A DNA stretch of 64,000 nucleotides, from the NCBI RefSeq assembly GCF_012396125.1, contig NZ_JAAXOX010000001.1:744001-808000 (forward strand), given 5' to 3'. Each line of letters begins with the position of its first letter. The first letter of the stretch is position 1. The notes under the pieces are model-generated. The model was not told the origin of the DNA and made no database searches. It was given only the letters and a program-made list of their open reading frames with translations. This DNA comes from Cellulomonas denverensis (GTDB lineage: Bacteria > Actinomycetota > Actinomycetes > Actinomycetales > Cellulomonadaceae). A program made the translations under genes and the position numbers. Positions 31,495 to 40,466 of this stretch are shown here, piece by piece.

Positions 31495-32877
31495 TCAGGA
31501 CGACGGCCAGCTCGACTCCACCTGCTCGGTGACCTCCTCGGTGGAGGACCCGGTGAGCCAGTTGACGATCGCGGTCCAGAACGTCCCGGCGCCGACCTCA
31601 CCCGGCATCAGGTCCGATCCGTCGAACCGGATCACGGCGTTCTCGTCCGAGAGGATCTCCGCGGAGAGCCGGTCGAACTCGGTGGCCAGGTTCTCCGGGT
31701 CGAGACCGTTGTTGGCGCTGACCCAGCCGCCGGCCGGGGTGGTCTGGGCCTTGACGTTCGCCCAGTCCGCGCTGGCCAGGTAGGTCTGGAACGCCTGCAC
31801 CTCGGGACGGTCGTCGAAGGCGGCCACGAACTCGCCACCCACCAGCACCGGCTTGGTGTCGGTGTCCATGTTCGGCAGGTAGAACGCGTAGACGTCACCG
31901 TCCGGGGCGACCTCGGTGCCCTCCGGCCACTGGGTGGCGTAGAAGTTCGCCGCCCGGTGCATCCAGCAGGTGCCGTCCAGGATCGGGTACCCGGCGTCGG
32001 TCCACGGGGTGGTGGCGATCGAGTCGACCCCGCCCAGACCGGCGTTCACGTACTCGTCGTTCTTCAGGATGTCGCCGGCCGCGTCCCAGGCCTCGAGGAT
32101 CTGCGGGTCGTTGAACGGGATCTCGTGGTTGACCCACTGGTCGTAGACGTCCGGGCCGGCGGTGCGCAGCACCATGTCCTCGATCCAGTCGGTGCCCGGC
32201 CAGCCGGTGGCGTCACCGGACTCCACACCCGCGCACCACGGCATCGCGCCGTCCTCGACGATCTGGTCGGAGAGCGCGATCAGGTCGTCCCAGGTCTCCG
32301 GGACCTCGTAGTCGGCGTCCTCGAACATGCTCGGCGAGTACCAGACGTAGGACTTGGCGTTCGACCCGAGCGGCGCGGCGTAGAACGTGCCGTCGACGGT
32401 GCCGTACTCCTTCCACGCCTCGTTGAAGAACTCGTCGACATTCGCCTCGGTCGCCTCCGGCGCGGGCACGATCGCGTCCGGGAAGTCCCCGACGATCGTG
32501 CGCAGCAGGCCGGGCTGCGGCAGGTACGCGATGTCCGGCGCGTTGCCAGCCTGGATCCGCACCAGCAGCTGCGCCTCGAACTCGCGCGAGCCCTCGTAGT
32601 TCACGGTGACGCCGGTGCACTCCTCGAACGGGTCGTAGGAGTCCTCCTGCGTCTTCTGCTCGGGCTCGACGATCGAGGTGTACACCGACACCTCGGTGCC
32701 CTCGAGGTCGCCGAACTCCTCATAGGGCGCGCAATCGATCTCCAGGCCGGTCGAACCGCCCGCCTCGGTGCTGCCGCCGTCCGAGTCGCCGCCCGAGGAA
32801 CAGGCGGCGAGGGCGAGGGCGACTCCGAGGCCGCCAGCGATGACGGCACCCGCTCGGTGCCGACGGATGGTGGTCAT
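31495..32877 (-). CDS. Sugar ABC transporter substrate-binding lipoprotein
   Basis: A 460-aa extracellular solute-binding protein (family 1). The lipoprotein signal peptide runs to LALAACSSGGD, with the lipobox LAAC cysteine at about residue 25, followed by a Gly/Ser linker. The mature part shows typical carbohydrate-binder stretches such as YDPFEECTGVTVNYEGSREF, PDIAYLPQPGLL and YVWYSPSMFEDADYEVPETWDDL. Ligand class (alpha- or beta-glucoside-like oligosaccharide) is not resolvable. I chose the ATG at 32877 over the GTG at 32892 because GGAGG lies 8 nt before it. A LacI-type operator is 63 bp upstream. Confidence 0.93.
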   Translation of the reverse strand: MTTIRRHRAGAVIAGGLGVALALAACSSGGDSDGGSTEAGGSTGLEIDCAPYEEFGDLEGTEVSVYTSIVEPEQKTQEDSYDPFEECTGVTVNYEGSREFEAQLLVRIQAGNAPDIAYLPQPGLLRTIVGDFPDAIVPAPEATEANVDEFFNEAWKEYGTVDGTFYAAPLGSNAKSYVWYSPSMFEDADYEVPETWDDLIALSDQIVEDGAMPWCAGVESGDATGWPGTDWIEDMVLRTAGPDVYDQWVNHEIPFNDPQILEAWDAAGDILKNDEYVNAGLGGVDSIATTPWTDAGYPILDGTCWMHRAANFYATQWPEGTEVAPDGDVYAFYLPNMDTDTKPVLVGGEFVAAFDDRPEVQAFQTYLASADWANVKAQTTPAGGWVSANNGLDPENLATEFDRLSAEILSDENAVIRFDGSDLMPGEVGAGTFWTAIVNWLTGSSTEEVTEQVESSWPSS

Positions 32878-32940
32878 CTGCCATGCCTCCACATCGTCGT
32901 GGTGACACCGGTGCCTCGTTGCCCCGGCGCGTCCGACTCA

Positions 32941-32954
32941 TGCAAGCGTTTACA
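32941..32954. promoter_or_regulatory. LacI/CcpA-type operator for the sugar operon
   Basis: TGCAAGCGTTTACA fits the TGNAANCGNTTNCA half-symmetric consensus of LacI-family operators. It lies between the LacI-type gene and the binding-protein gene, in the position expected for repression of the operon. Confidence 0.82.
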
Positions 32955-33015
32955 TCTGCCCAGCGCAAGCCAGTTCGCCCATCAGCGGGGTCACAATTGG
33001 GTCACAGGGGTTGAA

Positions 33016-34029
33016 TCACCCGATACCGCCCGGCGGCGCGGTGGAGGTCCGCTCGATCAGCGTGGTCGGGAAGACCACATCGCGGGGCACCGGAGCCCCG
33101 GTCAGGAGTTCCAGCAGCATGGTCGCGGCGGTCGCCCCCTGGTCCCAGGCGTCCTGTGCCAGGGTGGTCAACCCGAGCACCTCGGCCATCTGGTGCCCGT
33201 CCACCCCGATCACCGACACGTCCTCCGGCACCCGCAGCCCACGGTCCCGGATCGCCAGGATCGCGCCCATCGCCATCTCGTCCGAGGCGGCGAACACCGC
33301 GGTGACATCCGGCCGGGCGTCCAGCAACCGGTGCATCGACGCCCGCCCGCCGGCCACGTCGAAGTGCCCGTGCACCTCCAGCCCGGCCGACACCGCCAGC
33401 CCGCGCGCGGCCATCTCGGTGCGCCAGCCGTGCGCCCGCCGCACCGCCGGCGACCAGGCCAGCACGTCGTCGGGCTCCCCGGACAGGTGCGCGATCACCC
33501 GGTGACCCAGGCCGGCCAGATGGGCCACCGCCCGCCGCGCGGTGTCCACGTCGTCCAGCCCGACCGTGACATGGTCCGGGGCGCCCGGCCCGACGAAGAC
33601 CAGCGGGTAGCCCAGCTCGTCCAGCGTGGCGATCTCCGGCGGCTCCAACGGCAGCCCGACCACCAGCACCCCGTCCACCCGGCGGCGCAGCACCCCCGGG
33701 TCCAGGTCCAGCCGCCGCGCGCCCCGCTCCACCTCGAAGGTGTACAGCAGCGCGTCGAAGCCCTCCGCGCGCAGCGCCCGCTCCGCACCCTCGATCACAT
33801 TGGCGAAGAACCAGTGCGACACCCACGGGGAGATCAGCCCGATCGTCCGGGTCCGGCCGGTGGCCAGCGACGCCGCCGACGGCGAGGGCACGTAGCCCAG
33901 GTCGTCCGCCGCGCGCAGCACCCGCTGCCGGGTGGACTCGGTGACATTCGGCAGTCCGCGCAGCGCACGGGACACGGTCGCGGTGGAGACCCCAGCCGCC
34001 CGGGCCACGTCGACGATGCCGTGCGCCAT
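33016..34029 (-). CDS. LacI-family transcriptional regulator
   Basis: A 337-aa repressor. The N-terminal HTH and hinge are canonical (IVDVARAAGVSTATVSRALRGLPNVTESTRQRVLRAADDLGYVPSPSAASL). A periplasmic-binding-protein-like effector domain follows, ending VFPTTLIERTSTAPP. It lies directly upstream of the sugar ABC genes in the same direction and almost certainly represses them through the operator at 32941-32954, with release by the imported sugar or a derivative. The ATG at 34029 has CAGAAT 7 nt upstream on the minus strand, so it is probably leaderless. Confidence 0.93.
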   Translation of the reverse strand: MAHGIVDVARAAGVSTATVSRALRGLPNVTESTRQRVLRAADDLGYVPSPSAASLATGRTRTIGLISPWVSHWFFANVIEGAERALRAEGFDALLYTFEVERGARRLDLDPGVLRRRVDGVLVVGLPLEPPEIATLDELGYPLVFVGPGAPDHVTVGLDDVDTARRAVAHLAGLGHRVIAHLSGEPDDVLAWSPAVRRAHGWRTEMAARGLAVSAGLEVHGHFDVAGGRASMHRLLDARPDVTAVFAASDEMAMGAILAIRDRGLRVPEDVSVIGVDGHQMAEVLGLTTLAQDAWDQGATAATMLLELLTGAPVPRDVVFPTTLIERTSTAPPGGIG

Positions 34030-34077
34030 GGCGGCGATTCTGCCTCTCCGGGCGGCACGGGGTCCACCGGCGGACCG

Positions 34078-34896
34078 CTAGACCGGCAACCGGGCCAGGC
34101 GGCGCTCGGACTCCGAGCCCGGGTCCACGGTGTACGTGGTGATCGACAGCCCGGGCTCGCCGGGCAGTTCCAGCACGTCGTAGGTCAGGTCGATCTCCCC
34201 TACCACCGGGTGCCGGTAGAGCTTGCGACCGGTGCGGTGCTCGTGCACGTCGTGGTCGGCCCAGTCCTGCCGGAACCGCGGACTGCGGGTGGACAGCTCA
34301 CCGATCAGCGCGGTCAGGTCCTCGTTCAGCGGGTCCCGTCCGGCCCGGTACCGCAGCATCGCCGCGGTCAGCCGGCAGGCCAGCGGCCAGTCGGCGTAGA
34401 ACTCCGGCGCCCGCGAGTCCAGGAAGATGAACCGGGCCAGATTCGGCCGCTCCGACTCCAGGTGCGGGGCGAACAGCGCCGCGCCCGCCGGGTTGGCACC
34501 CAGGATGTCCTGGCAGGCGTTGGTCACCAGCGCGGGCACGCTCAGCGCGTCCAGCATCCGGCGCACCGACGGCCGCAGCCGCCCGGCCGTCCGGCCCTCG
34601 CGCGCCACCCGGGCCGGCGCCCGGCGGGCCAGGTCGAACAGGTGGCGGCGCTCCACCTCGTCCAACCGCAGCGCACCCGCGATCGCGTGCAGCACCTCGT
34701 CCGAGGCCCCGGCGATGTTCCCGCGTTCCAGCCGGACGTAGTAGTCCAGGCTCACCCCGGCCAGCTCCGCGACCTCCTCCCGGCGCAGACCGGGCACCCG
34801 GCGGTCGTCGCCGTAGACCGTCAGCCCGGCCTGCTCCGGGGTCACCTGCGCCCGCCGGGAGATCAGGAACTCGCGGACGTCGTCCTTGTGGCTCAC
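34078..34896 (-). CDS. HTH regulator with MmyB-like ligand-binding domain
   Basis: A 272-aa Xre-type regulator. The HTH is near the N-terminus (FLISRRAQVTPEQAG then VPGLRREEVAELAGVSLDYYVRLERGNI). It is followed by the MmyB-like domain (LSVPALVTNACQDILGANPAGAALFAPH) with the closing motif HPVVGEIDLTYDVLELPGEPGLSITTYT. In related systems such regulators control the adjacent oxidoreductase gene. The GTG at 34896 overlaps the alcohol dehydrogenase stop (GTGA), so the two genes are co-transcribed and coupled. The effector may be a fatty acid or another hydrophobic molecule; that is known only for a few homologues. Confidence 0.9.
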   Translation of the reverse strand: MSHKDDVREFLISRRAQVTPEQAGLTVYGDDRRVPGLRREEVAELAGVSLDYYVRLERGNIAGASDEVLHAIAGALRLDEVERRHLFDLARRAPARVAREGRTAGRLRPSVRRMLDALSVPALVTNACQDILGANPAGAALFAPHLESERPNLARFIFLDSRAPEFYADWPLACRLTAAMLRYRAGRDPLNEDLTALIGELSTRSPRFRQDWADHDVHEHRTGRKLYRHPVVGEIDLTYDVLELPGEPGLSITTYTVDPGSESERRLARLPV

Positions 34897-35912
34897 AGGG
34901 ACAGCATGACCTTGGTGGCCCGGCGCTCGTCCATCGCCCGGTAGCCCTCGGCGGCCTCGTCCAGCGGCAGCACCAGGTCGAAGACCTTCCCCGGATCGAT
35001 CGCCCGGTCCCAGATCAGCCGCACCAGCTCCGGCAGGAACCGCCGCACCGGCGCCGGACCGCCGTGCAGGTGGATGCCGGCACCGAACAGCACGTCGCCC
35101 GGGATCGCCACGTCGTGCGACACCCCCACGAAGCCGACATGACCACCGGGCCGGGTGGACGCGATCGCCTGCATCATCGCCTCCTGGGTACCGACCGCCT
35201 CGATCACCGAGTGCGCGCCCAGCCCGCCGGTCAGCTCCTTGATCCGCGCCGCGCCCGCCTCGCCGCGCTCGGTCACGATGTCGGTGGCGCCGAACTCCCG
35301 GGCCAGCGCCTGCCGGTCGGCGTGCCGGCTGAACGCGATGATCCGCTCCGCGCCCAGCTCCCGGGCGGCCAGTACCCCGCACAGGCCGACCGCGCCGTCG
35401 CCGACCACCGCGACCGTCTTGCCCGGCCCGGCCTCCGCGGCGACCGCGGCGAACCAGCCGGTGCCCAGCACGTCCGAGGCGGCCAGGAACGACGGGATCA
35501 GGTCCGGCTCCGGCATCCCCGGCGTGGCGACCAGCGTGCCGTCCGCGAGCGGGATCCGCGCCTTCTCCGCCTGGGTCCCGATCAGCCCCATCAGCGTGCG
35601 GTGCACGCAGTACGCCTGGTACCCGTCCCGGCAGATCTCGCAGGTGTTGTCCGACGACCAGAACGACCCCACCACGAAGTCGCCGACCTTCAGGGTCCGC
35701 ACCTCCGGCCCGATCTGCTCGACCACCCCGACGTACTCGTGCCCCATCGGCGCATGGTCCACCGGCTCGGCACCACGGTACGGCCACAGGTCCGACCCGC
35801 AGATGCAGGTCGCGGTCAGCCGGATGATCGCGTCGGTGGGCTCCTCGATCCGCGGGTCCGGCCGCTCCTCCACCCGGACGTCCCCGGGGGCGTACATCAC
35901 CACTCCACGCAC
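34893..35912 (-). CDS. Zinc-dependent alcohol dehydrogenase-family protein
   Basis: A 339-aa MDR dehydrogenase with zinc ligands. Catalytic zinc residues are the Cys in CICGSDLW and the His-Glu pair in GHEYVG. A structural-zinc-like lobe, CEICRDGYQAYC, shows three cysteines. The NAD(P) motif VVGDGAVGLCGVLAAREL lies in the Rossmann domain. It probably oxidises an alcohol or polyol, or reduces an aldehyde. I chose the GTG at 35912 because GAGGAG lies 7 nt upstream. The coupled MmyB-like regulator follows. The 154 bp upstream of it, before the TacT gene, shows nothing else. Confidence 0.9.
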   Translation of the reverse strand: MRGVVMYAPGDVRVEERPDPRIEEPTDAIIRLTATCICGSDLWPYRGAEPVDHAPMGHEYVGVVEQIGPEVRTLKVGDFVVGSFWSSDNTCEICRDGYQAYCVHRTLMGLIGTQAEKARIPLADGTLVATPGMPEPDLIPSFLAASDVLGTGWFAAVAAEAGPGKTVAVVGDGAVGLCGVLAARELGAERIIAFSRHADRQALAREFGATDIVTERGEAGAARIKELTGGLGAHSVIEAVGTQEAMMQAIASTRPGGHVGFVGVSHDVAIPGDVLFGAGIHLHGGPAPVRRFLPELVRLIWDRAIDPGKVFDLVLPLDEAAEGYRAMDERRATKVMLSL

Positions 35913-36066
35913 AGCACTGCTCCTCGCTCGGTCGGTTCGTCCTCTCGACACTAGGAGCCCGGCCCGGTCCGTGGGAGGTCGTGTCAGACCCTCCCGGCGG
36001 CGACCACTTCTCTGCCGGATCCGGTAGGGCTGTGGCATGGACCTGTCGGTGCGGGATGGGGCCGCA

Positions 36067-36576
36067 TCAGTGCCCCTCGGCATCGAGTGCCGCCTCGATG
36101 TCGGCGATCTTCTGGACCAGGCGCAGGCTGCCCGGGACCCGCCGGAACCCCAGCCCTTCGTAGAACCGCGCAACCGGTTCGGCGAGTGCGTCCACGACGA
36201 CCACCCGCGCGGCGACCGTCCGCGTCGCCGCCACCACGCGTCCCAGTGCGTCGGCGACCAGCACCGCTCCCCACCCCTGCCCGCGCAGATGCTCGGCTAG
36301 CGCGAGGCGAGCCAGCAGGACGGCCGGGATCTCAGCCGGGCCGCCGCGCCCGATCCGGGACGGGACCTGCTCCCGGGCGATCTTGTGCGCGGTCAGCGCG
36401 TAGTAGCCGACCACCCTTCCGCCGGAGTCCACCCAGACCCACGTCCGGGCGGTCCCTCGGTGGGAACTCACGGCGGCGTGCTCCCGCAGCCAGGCATCCA
36501 GTACAGACTCGCCACAACTGAAGCCATCGGCGTCGTGCTGCGCCGGGTCGAAGGGCTGGGACCGGAACTCAGTCAC
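36067..36576 (-). CDS. GNAT-family toxin (TacT-like)
   Basis: A 169-aa GNAT acetyltransferase of the toxin type. It starts RSQPFDPAQHDADGFSCGESVLDAWL, the 'F.CG...LD.WL' signature of TacT/AtaT proteins. The acetyl-CoA loop is LARLALAEHLRGQGWGAVLVADAL (about 91-114), and FYEGLGFR lies near the C-terminus with the usual tyrosine. Family members acetylate the amino group of charged aminoacyl-tRNAs and stop translation. The start is GTG 36576, overlapping the DUF1778 antitoxin gene by 8 bp. Together they form a complete tacAT-type module. Confidence 0.92.
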   Translation of the reverse strand: MTEFRSQPFDPAQHDADGFSCGESVLDAWLREHAAVSSHRGTARTWVWVDSGGRVVGYYALTAHKIAREQVPSRIGRGGPAEIPAVLLARLALAEHLRGQGWGAVLVADALGRVVAATRTVAARVVVVDALAEPVARFYEGLGFRRVPGSLRLVQKIADIEAALDAEGH

Positions 36577-36844
36577 GGACGACGGTCTCGCGCAGACGCG
36601 CGGCCGCGCCGGCGAGGCCGGGGTTCACCTGCGAGGGCTGGTCGAACGCGGCGATCAGGTCGTCGAAGAACTCCGCCGGCACGGTCGTGGCCGACTCGTG
36701 GGCGCGCAGCACCCGCTCCGCCCGCTCCTCGGCCGCAGTGCGCGCGAACGCAGTGACCGGTTCGCCCGTCAACCGGGCTGCGCGTTCGATCAACGCCCGG
36801 TCCTCCGGGGTCACCCGGAACTCCAGGCGAGCGGTTGCAGCCAT
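36569..36844 (-). CDS. DUF1778 ribbon-helix-helix antitoxin (TacA-like)
   Basis: A 91-aa antitoxin. The N-terminal ribbon-helix-helix reads ARLEFRVTPEDRALIERAARLTGEPVTAFARTAAEERAERVL. The C-terminal half (TTVPAEFFDDLIAAFDQPSQVNPGLAGAA) is the toxin-wrapping segment seen in TacA proteins. The ATG at 36844 has a strong GGAGGTGA Shine-Dalgarno. The operator candidate at 36860-36878 overlaps the -10 region. The gene is 37 bp downstream of the HAD gene stop, on the same strand, but has its own promoter. Confidence 0.92.
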   Translation of the reverse strand: MAATARLEFRVTPEDRALIERAARLTGEPVTAFARTAAEERAERVLRAHESATTVPAEFFDDLIAAFDQPSQVNPGLAGAAARLRETVVRD

Positions 36845-36859
36845 GCCCTCACCTCCGTC

Positions 36860-36878
36860 TGTACGGACAAATGTACGG
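36860..36878. promoter_or_regulatory. Tandem operator and -10 of the tacAT module
   Basis: Two direct copies of TGTACGG (36860-36866 and 36872-36878, 12-nt period), each containing the palindrome GTAC, overlap a minus-strand -10-like TACATT (36870-36875). This fits cooperative binding of the RHH antitoxin to its own promoter. Confidence 0.65.
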
Positions 36879-36881
36879 CCG

Positions 36882-37700
36882 TTAGCCCTCGGCCAGCACC
36901 GACCTCAGCACGTCGACCAGCCCGTCGTCCTCGATCGTCCCGGTGACCTCGTCCGCCGCGGCGCGCACGTCGTCCTCGGCGTGGCCCATCGCCACCCCGC
37001 GGGCCGCCCAGGCCAGCATCTCCCGGTCGTTCGACCCGTCACCGACCGCGACGGTGGCGAAGGGCTCGACGCCGAGGTCCTGGCGCAGGTCCTCCAGCGC
37101 GGAGGCCTTGTTCACCCCGCCCGGGGTCAGGTCGAGCCAGGCGGACCAGCCGACGGCGTAGGACACCCGGTGCAGGCCGACCCGGTGCACCAGCTCGCGG
37201 AACTCGTCCGGGGTGCTGCCGGGGTCGCGGACCACCACGCGGGTGGCGGGGCGGGACACCAGCTCGTCGAAGCTGCACACCCGCTGGTCGCCGGTGAGCT
37301 CGCCGTCCGGGAACGGCCGGGTGACCTGGAAGCCGCGGCCGACGTCCTCCACCGCGAACAGGGCGTCGGGCAGTTCCATCTGCAGCACCCGCAGTGCGGG
37401 CTCGGGGTCGAAGGTGATCTCCCGGACCACCTCGTAGCCGCCGGGCAGTGCGGGGTCGAGCCGGGAGGTGACGGCACCGTTGGAGGAGACCGCCCAGCCG
37501 GAGGTGATGCCCAGGTCGAGCGCCACCGGCACCGTGGCCCGCACGCCGCGGCCGGTGGCCAGCACCACGTGCGCACCGCCGGCCTGCAGGGCGTCCACCG
37601 CCTCGCGCACCGCGTCGGAGATCACCCCGTCGTAGGTCATCAGGGTGCCGTCGACGTCCAGGGCGATCAGGGTCCCGGCCACGGTGCGCGGGTGGGTCAT
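36882..37700 (-). CDS. HAD-family (Cof-type) hydrolase
   Basis: A 272-aa HAD phosphatase of the Cof/sugar-phosphatase class. The nucleophile motif DVDGTL is at residues 15-20, motif II is in VVLATGRGV, a C2 cap lies in the middle, and motif IV is [27 protein letters not shown]. It dephosphorylates small metabolites; the substrate is unknown. The ATG at 37700 overlaps the serS stop (ATGA), so it is co-translated with serS. The serS-HAD pair is a conserved actinobacterial arrangement. Confidence 0.92.
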   Translation of the reverse strand: MTHPRTVAGTLIALDVDGTLMTYDGVISDAVREAVDALQAGGAHVVLATGRGVRATVPVALDLGITSGWAVSSNGAVTSRLDPALPGGYEVVREITFDPEPALRVLQMELPDALFAVEDVGRGFQVTRPFPDGELTGDQRVCSFDELVSRPATRVVVRDPGSTPDEFRELVHRVGLHRVSYAVGWSAWLDLTPGGVNKASALEDLRQDLGVEPFATVAVGDGSNDREMLAWAARGVAMGHAEDDVRAAADEVTGTIEDDGLVDVLRSVLAEG

Positions 37701-38992
37701 CGCGATGCTCCTCCGGTGGGTTCGAGCAGCTCCAGGCCGCCCAGGTAGGGGCGCAGGCCCTCGGGGACCCGCACCGAGCCGTCGGCCTGCTGGTGGTTCT
37801 CCAGGATGGCGACGATCCAGCGGGTGGTGGCCAGGGTGCCGTTCAGGGTGGCGACCGGGCGGACCTCGCCGTCGGCGGTGCGCTCACGGACGCCGAGGCG
37901 GCGGGCCTGGAAGGTGGTGCAGTTGGAGGTGCTGGTCAGCTCGAGGTACCGCTTCTGGCTGGGCAGCCACGCCTCGCAGTCGAACTTGCGGGCGGCGCTC
38001 GACCCCAGGTCGCCGGCGGCGGTGTCGATCACCCGGTAGGGCAGGTCGACCAGGGCGAGCATCTGCTCCTCCCAGCCGAGGATGCGCTGGTGCTCGTCGG
38101 CGGCGTCCTCGACGGTGGTGTAGCTGAACGCCTCGACCTTGTGGAACTGGTGCACCCGGATGATGCCGCGGGTGTCCTTGCCGTAGGAACCGGCCTCCCG
38201 GCGGTAGCAGGCCGACCAGCCGGCGTAGCGCTTGGGCCCGGCGGACAGGTCGAGGATCTCCCCCGAGTGGTAGCCCGCGAGCGCCACCTCGCTGGTGCCG
38301 ACCAGGTAGAGGTCGTCGGCCTCCAGCCGGTAGATCTCGTCCGCGTGCGCGCCGAGGAACCCGGTGCCGGCCATGATCTCCGGCTTGACCAGGGTCGGGG
38401 TGATCACCGGGGTGAAACCGGCGGCCAGCGCGCGATCCACCGCCGCGTTCAGCAGCGCGAGCTCCAGCCGGGCACCGATCCCGGTGAGGTAGTAGAACCG
38501 GGCACCGGAGACCTTGGCGCCGCGCTCGGTGTCGATCGCGGCCAGGCCCTCGCCCAGTTCCAGGTGGTCGCGGACCCGGAAGTCGCTGCCGTACTCGGCG
38601 GCGAAGTCGCGCGGGGTGCCCTCGTGCCGCAGCACCACGTAGTCGTCCTCGCCGCCGGCCGGCACGCCCTCGGCCACGATGTTGCCGATCCGGCGGGACA
38701 GCTCGGTGGCCTCCGCCTCGGCCGCGTCGGCATCCGACTGCAGCGCCTTGACCTGCTCGGCCAGGGACTTGGCCCGGGCCAGCAACTGCTGCTTCTCCTC
38801 GCCCTGGGCGGAGGCGACCTGCTTGCCGAGGGCCTTCTGCTCGGCGCGCCGGTTCTCGAAGTCGGTCAGGGCGGCACGACGACGGGCGTCCGCGTCCAGC
38901 ACCTGATCGACCAGCCCGGGATCGTCGCCGCGGGCCACCTGGCTCGCACGGACGAGGTCGGGGTCCTGGCGCAGCAGCTTGAGATCGATCAC
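37697..38992 (-). CDS. serS: Seryl-tRNA synthetase
   Basis: A 431-aa class II synthetase that charges tRNA-Ser. The N-terminal 100 residues form the long antiparallel coiled-coil arm that grips the tRNA variable arm ([26 protein letters not shown] and onward). The catalytic domain carries motif 2 ([15 protein letters not shown]) and motif 3 region ([18 protein letters not shown]), plus the SerRS signature around [16 protein letters not shown]. Length is normal. The start is GTG 38992, with TAGGAT 6 nt upstream on the minus strand, so it is leaderless. It is divergent from the lipid-kinase gene. Confidence 0.97.
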   Translation of the reverse strand: MIDLKLLRQDPDLVRASQVARGDDPGLVDQVLDADARRRAALTDFENRRAEQKALGKQVASAQGEEKQQLLARAKSLAEQVKALQSDADAAEAEATELSRRIGNIVAEGVPAGGEDDYVVLRHEGTPRDFAAEYGSDFRVRDHLELGEGLAAIDTERGAKVSGARFYYLTGIGARLELALLNAAVDRALAAGFTPVITPTLVKPEIMAGTGFLGAHADEIYRLEADDLYLVGTSEVALAGYHSGEILDLSAGPKRYAGWSACYRREAGSYGKDTRGIIRVHQFHKVEAFSYTTVEDAADEHQRILGWEEQMLALVDLPYRVIDTAAGDLGSSAARKFDCEAWLPSQKRYLELTSTSNCTTFQARRLGVRERTADGEVRPVATLNGTLATTRWIVAILENHQQADGSVRVPEGLRPYLGGLELLEPTGGASR

Positions 38993-38998
38993 CCGTCG

Positions 38999-39004
38999 AT
39001 CCTA
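38999..39004 (-). promoter_or_regulatory. Putative leaderless -10 of serS
   Basis: TAGGAT on the minus strand, 6 nt before the GTG start at 38992. Confidence 0.6.
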
Positions 39005-39067
39005 CTGACGCACCGGCCCGCACCACCCGTTGTCCACAGGCGCCGGGCGGAAGTCGGTGGAAGTGCG

Positions 39068-39073
39068 TACATT
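39068..39073 (+). promoter_or_regulatory. Putative leaderless -10 of lipid-kinase gene
   Basis: TACATT followed by 6 nt and the ATG at 39080. It is divergent from the serS hexamer across an 87-bp gap. Confidence 0.6.
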
Positions 39074-39079
39074 CGGGCC

Positions 39080-40225
39080 ATGACCTGGGAGGGATGGCTG
39101 GCCGTCGCCGCACTCATCGTGGCGGTCGCCGCCCTGGCGCTGGCACTGACCACCCGCCGATCGGCGCTGCCGGCCCGCGCGCCGTTCCGCGCCACCGTGG
39201 AGTCGCCGGCCGCCGCAGCGGACCAGGAGCCGTCCCGGCCGCTGGTCGCCTTCGTGGCCAACCCGTCCAAGACCGGCGTCGCGGACCTGCGCCCGGAACT
39301 GCGCCGGCTGTGCTCGCAGCAGTACCTGCCCGAGCCGCTCTGGCTGGAGACCACCCCGGAGGACCCGGGCATCGGCCAGGCCAAGCAGGCGATCGAGCGG
39401 GGCGCCGACCTGGTGGTGGCGCTCGGCGGCGACGGCACCGTCCGCGCGGTCGCCGAGGGCCTGGTCGGCACCGGCGTCCCGATGGGCCTAGTCCCGGTCG
39501 GCACCGGCAACCTGCTGGCCCGCAACCTGGACATCCCGATCGGCGACCCGCTGGCGGCGTTCCAGCTCGCCCTGGACGGGGTGGACCGCACCATCGACGT
39601 CGGCTGGCTGCGGGTGCTGAAGTTCGAGTCGAACGTCTCCGACGACATCGCCGAGGCCGCCGACGACCTGCCGGACGATGCCGACGTGCCGCGCGACCAC
39701 ATCTTCCTGGTGATCGCCGGGGTGGGCTTCGACGCGGCGATGGTGGCCGACGCCGACGACGACCTCAAGGCGAAGGTCGGCTGGATCGCCTACTTCGTCG
39801 CCGGGATCAAGCACCTGCACGGCCGCCGGCTGCGCACCACGGTCACCCTGGACGACCGCACCGAGGAGCCCGCCCGGGTCCGCAGCCTGCTGATCGGCAA
39901 CTGTGGCCGGCTGCCCGGCGGCATCACCCTGCTGCCGGACGCCGAACTCGACGACGGCTGGCTGGACATCGCCGCGATCGACACCCGGGGCGGGGTGGCC
40001 GGCTGGGCCCAGCTGTTCGGCGAGGTCGTGCTGCAGGGCGTCGGCGTCACCCCGCAGCTGCCGGCCAAGATCGGCCGGATCGACCACGCCCGCGCCCGCA
40101 CGGTGCACGTCACGGTCGCCGGCGGCGAGTACGTCCAGGTCGACGGGGACGTGATCGGCCAGGTCACCGAGCTGTCCGCCCGGGTCGACCCCGGGGCCTT
40201 GGTGGTCCGGGTCGGGGCGCGCTGA
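39080..40225 (+). CDS. Diacylglycerol kinase-family lipid kinase
   Basis: A 381-aa protein with an N-terminal membrane anchor (WLAVAALIVAVAALALALTT, residues 5-24) and a DAGK catalytic domain. The nucleotide loop is VVALGGDGTVRA (GGDGT at about 115) and the second conserved stretch is PVGTGNLLARNLDIP. It phosphorylates diacylglycerol or a related lipid at the membrane. The C-terminal domain contains GGEYVQVDGD, the conserved 'xDGE/D' site. Leaderless start at 39080. A 241-bp gap without a gene separates it from the MoxR operon. Confidence 0.92.
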   Translation: MTWEGWLAVAALIVAVAALALALTTRRSALPARAPFRATVESPAAAADQEPSRPLVAFVANPSKTGVADLRPELRRLCSQQYLPEPLWLETTPEDPGIGQAKQAIERGADLVVALGGDGTVRAVAEGLVGTGVPMGLVPVGTGNLLARNLDIPIGDPLAAFQLALDGVDRTIDVGWLRVLKFESNVSDDIAEAADDLPDDADVPRDHIFLVIAGVGFDAAMVADADDDLKAKVGWIAYFVAGIKHLHGRRLRTTVTLDDRTEEPARVRSLLIGNCGRLPGGITLLPDAELDDGWLDIAAIDTRGGVAGWAQLFGEVVLQGVGVTPQLPAKIGRIDHARARTVHVTVAGGEYVQVDGDVIGQVTELSARVDPGALVVRVGAR

Positions 40226-40466
40226 CCGCTCGCACGGCCCCCACCGGCGCCCCACCGGCTACTCAGCCCGCCCCGTGGCAGCACGGTGCCGCCGTGCGCG
40301 ACCACCCCGAGGCGCCGTCCGCCGGGTCACCCTGACCGTCGCACCAGTACCCCTCCGCGGGGCGGATTCCACCCATCCGGGCCACCCACCGCCCACGCGA
40401 CCGTCACCGCGGCACGACATACTGGCCCGCGGCGACGCACCGAGCACGCACACAGGAAGGCCACCC

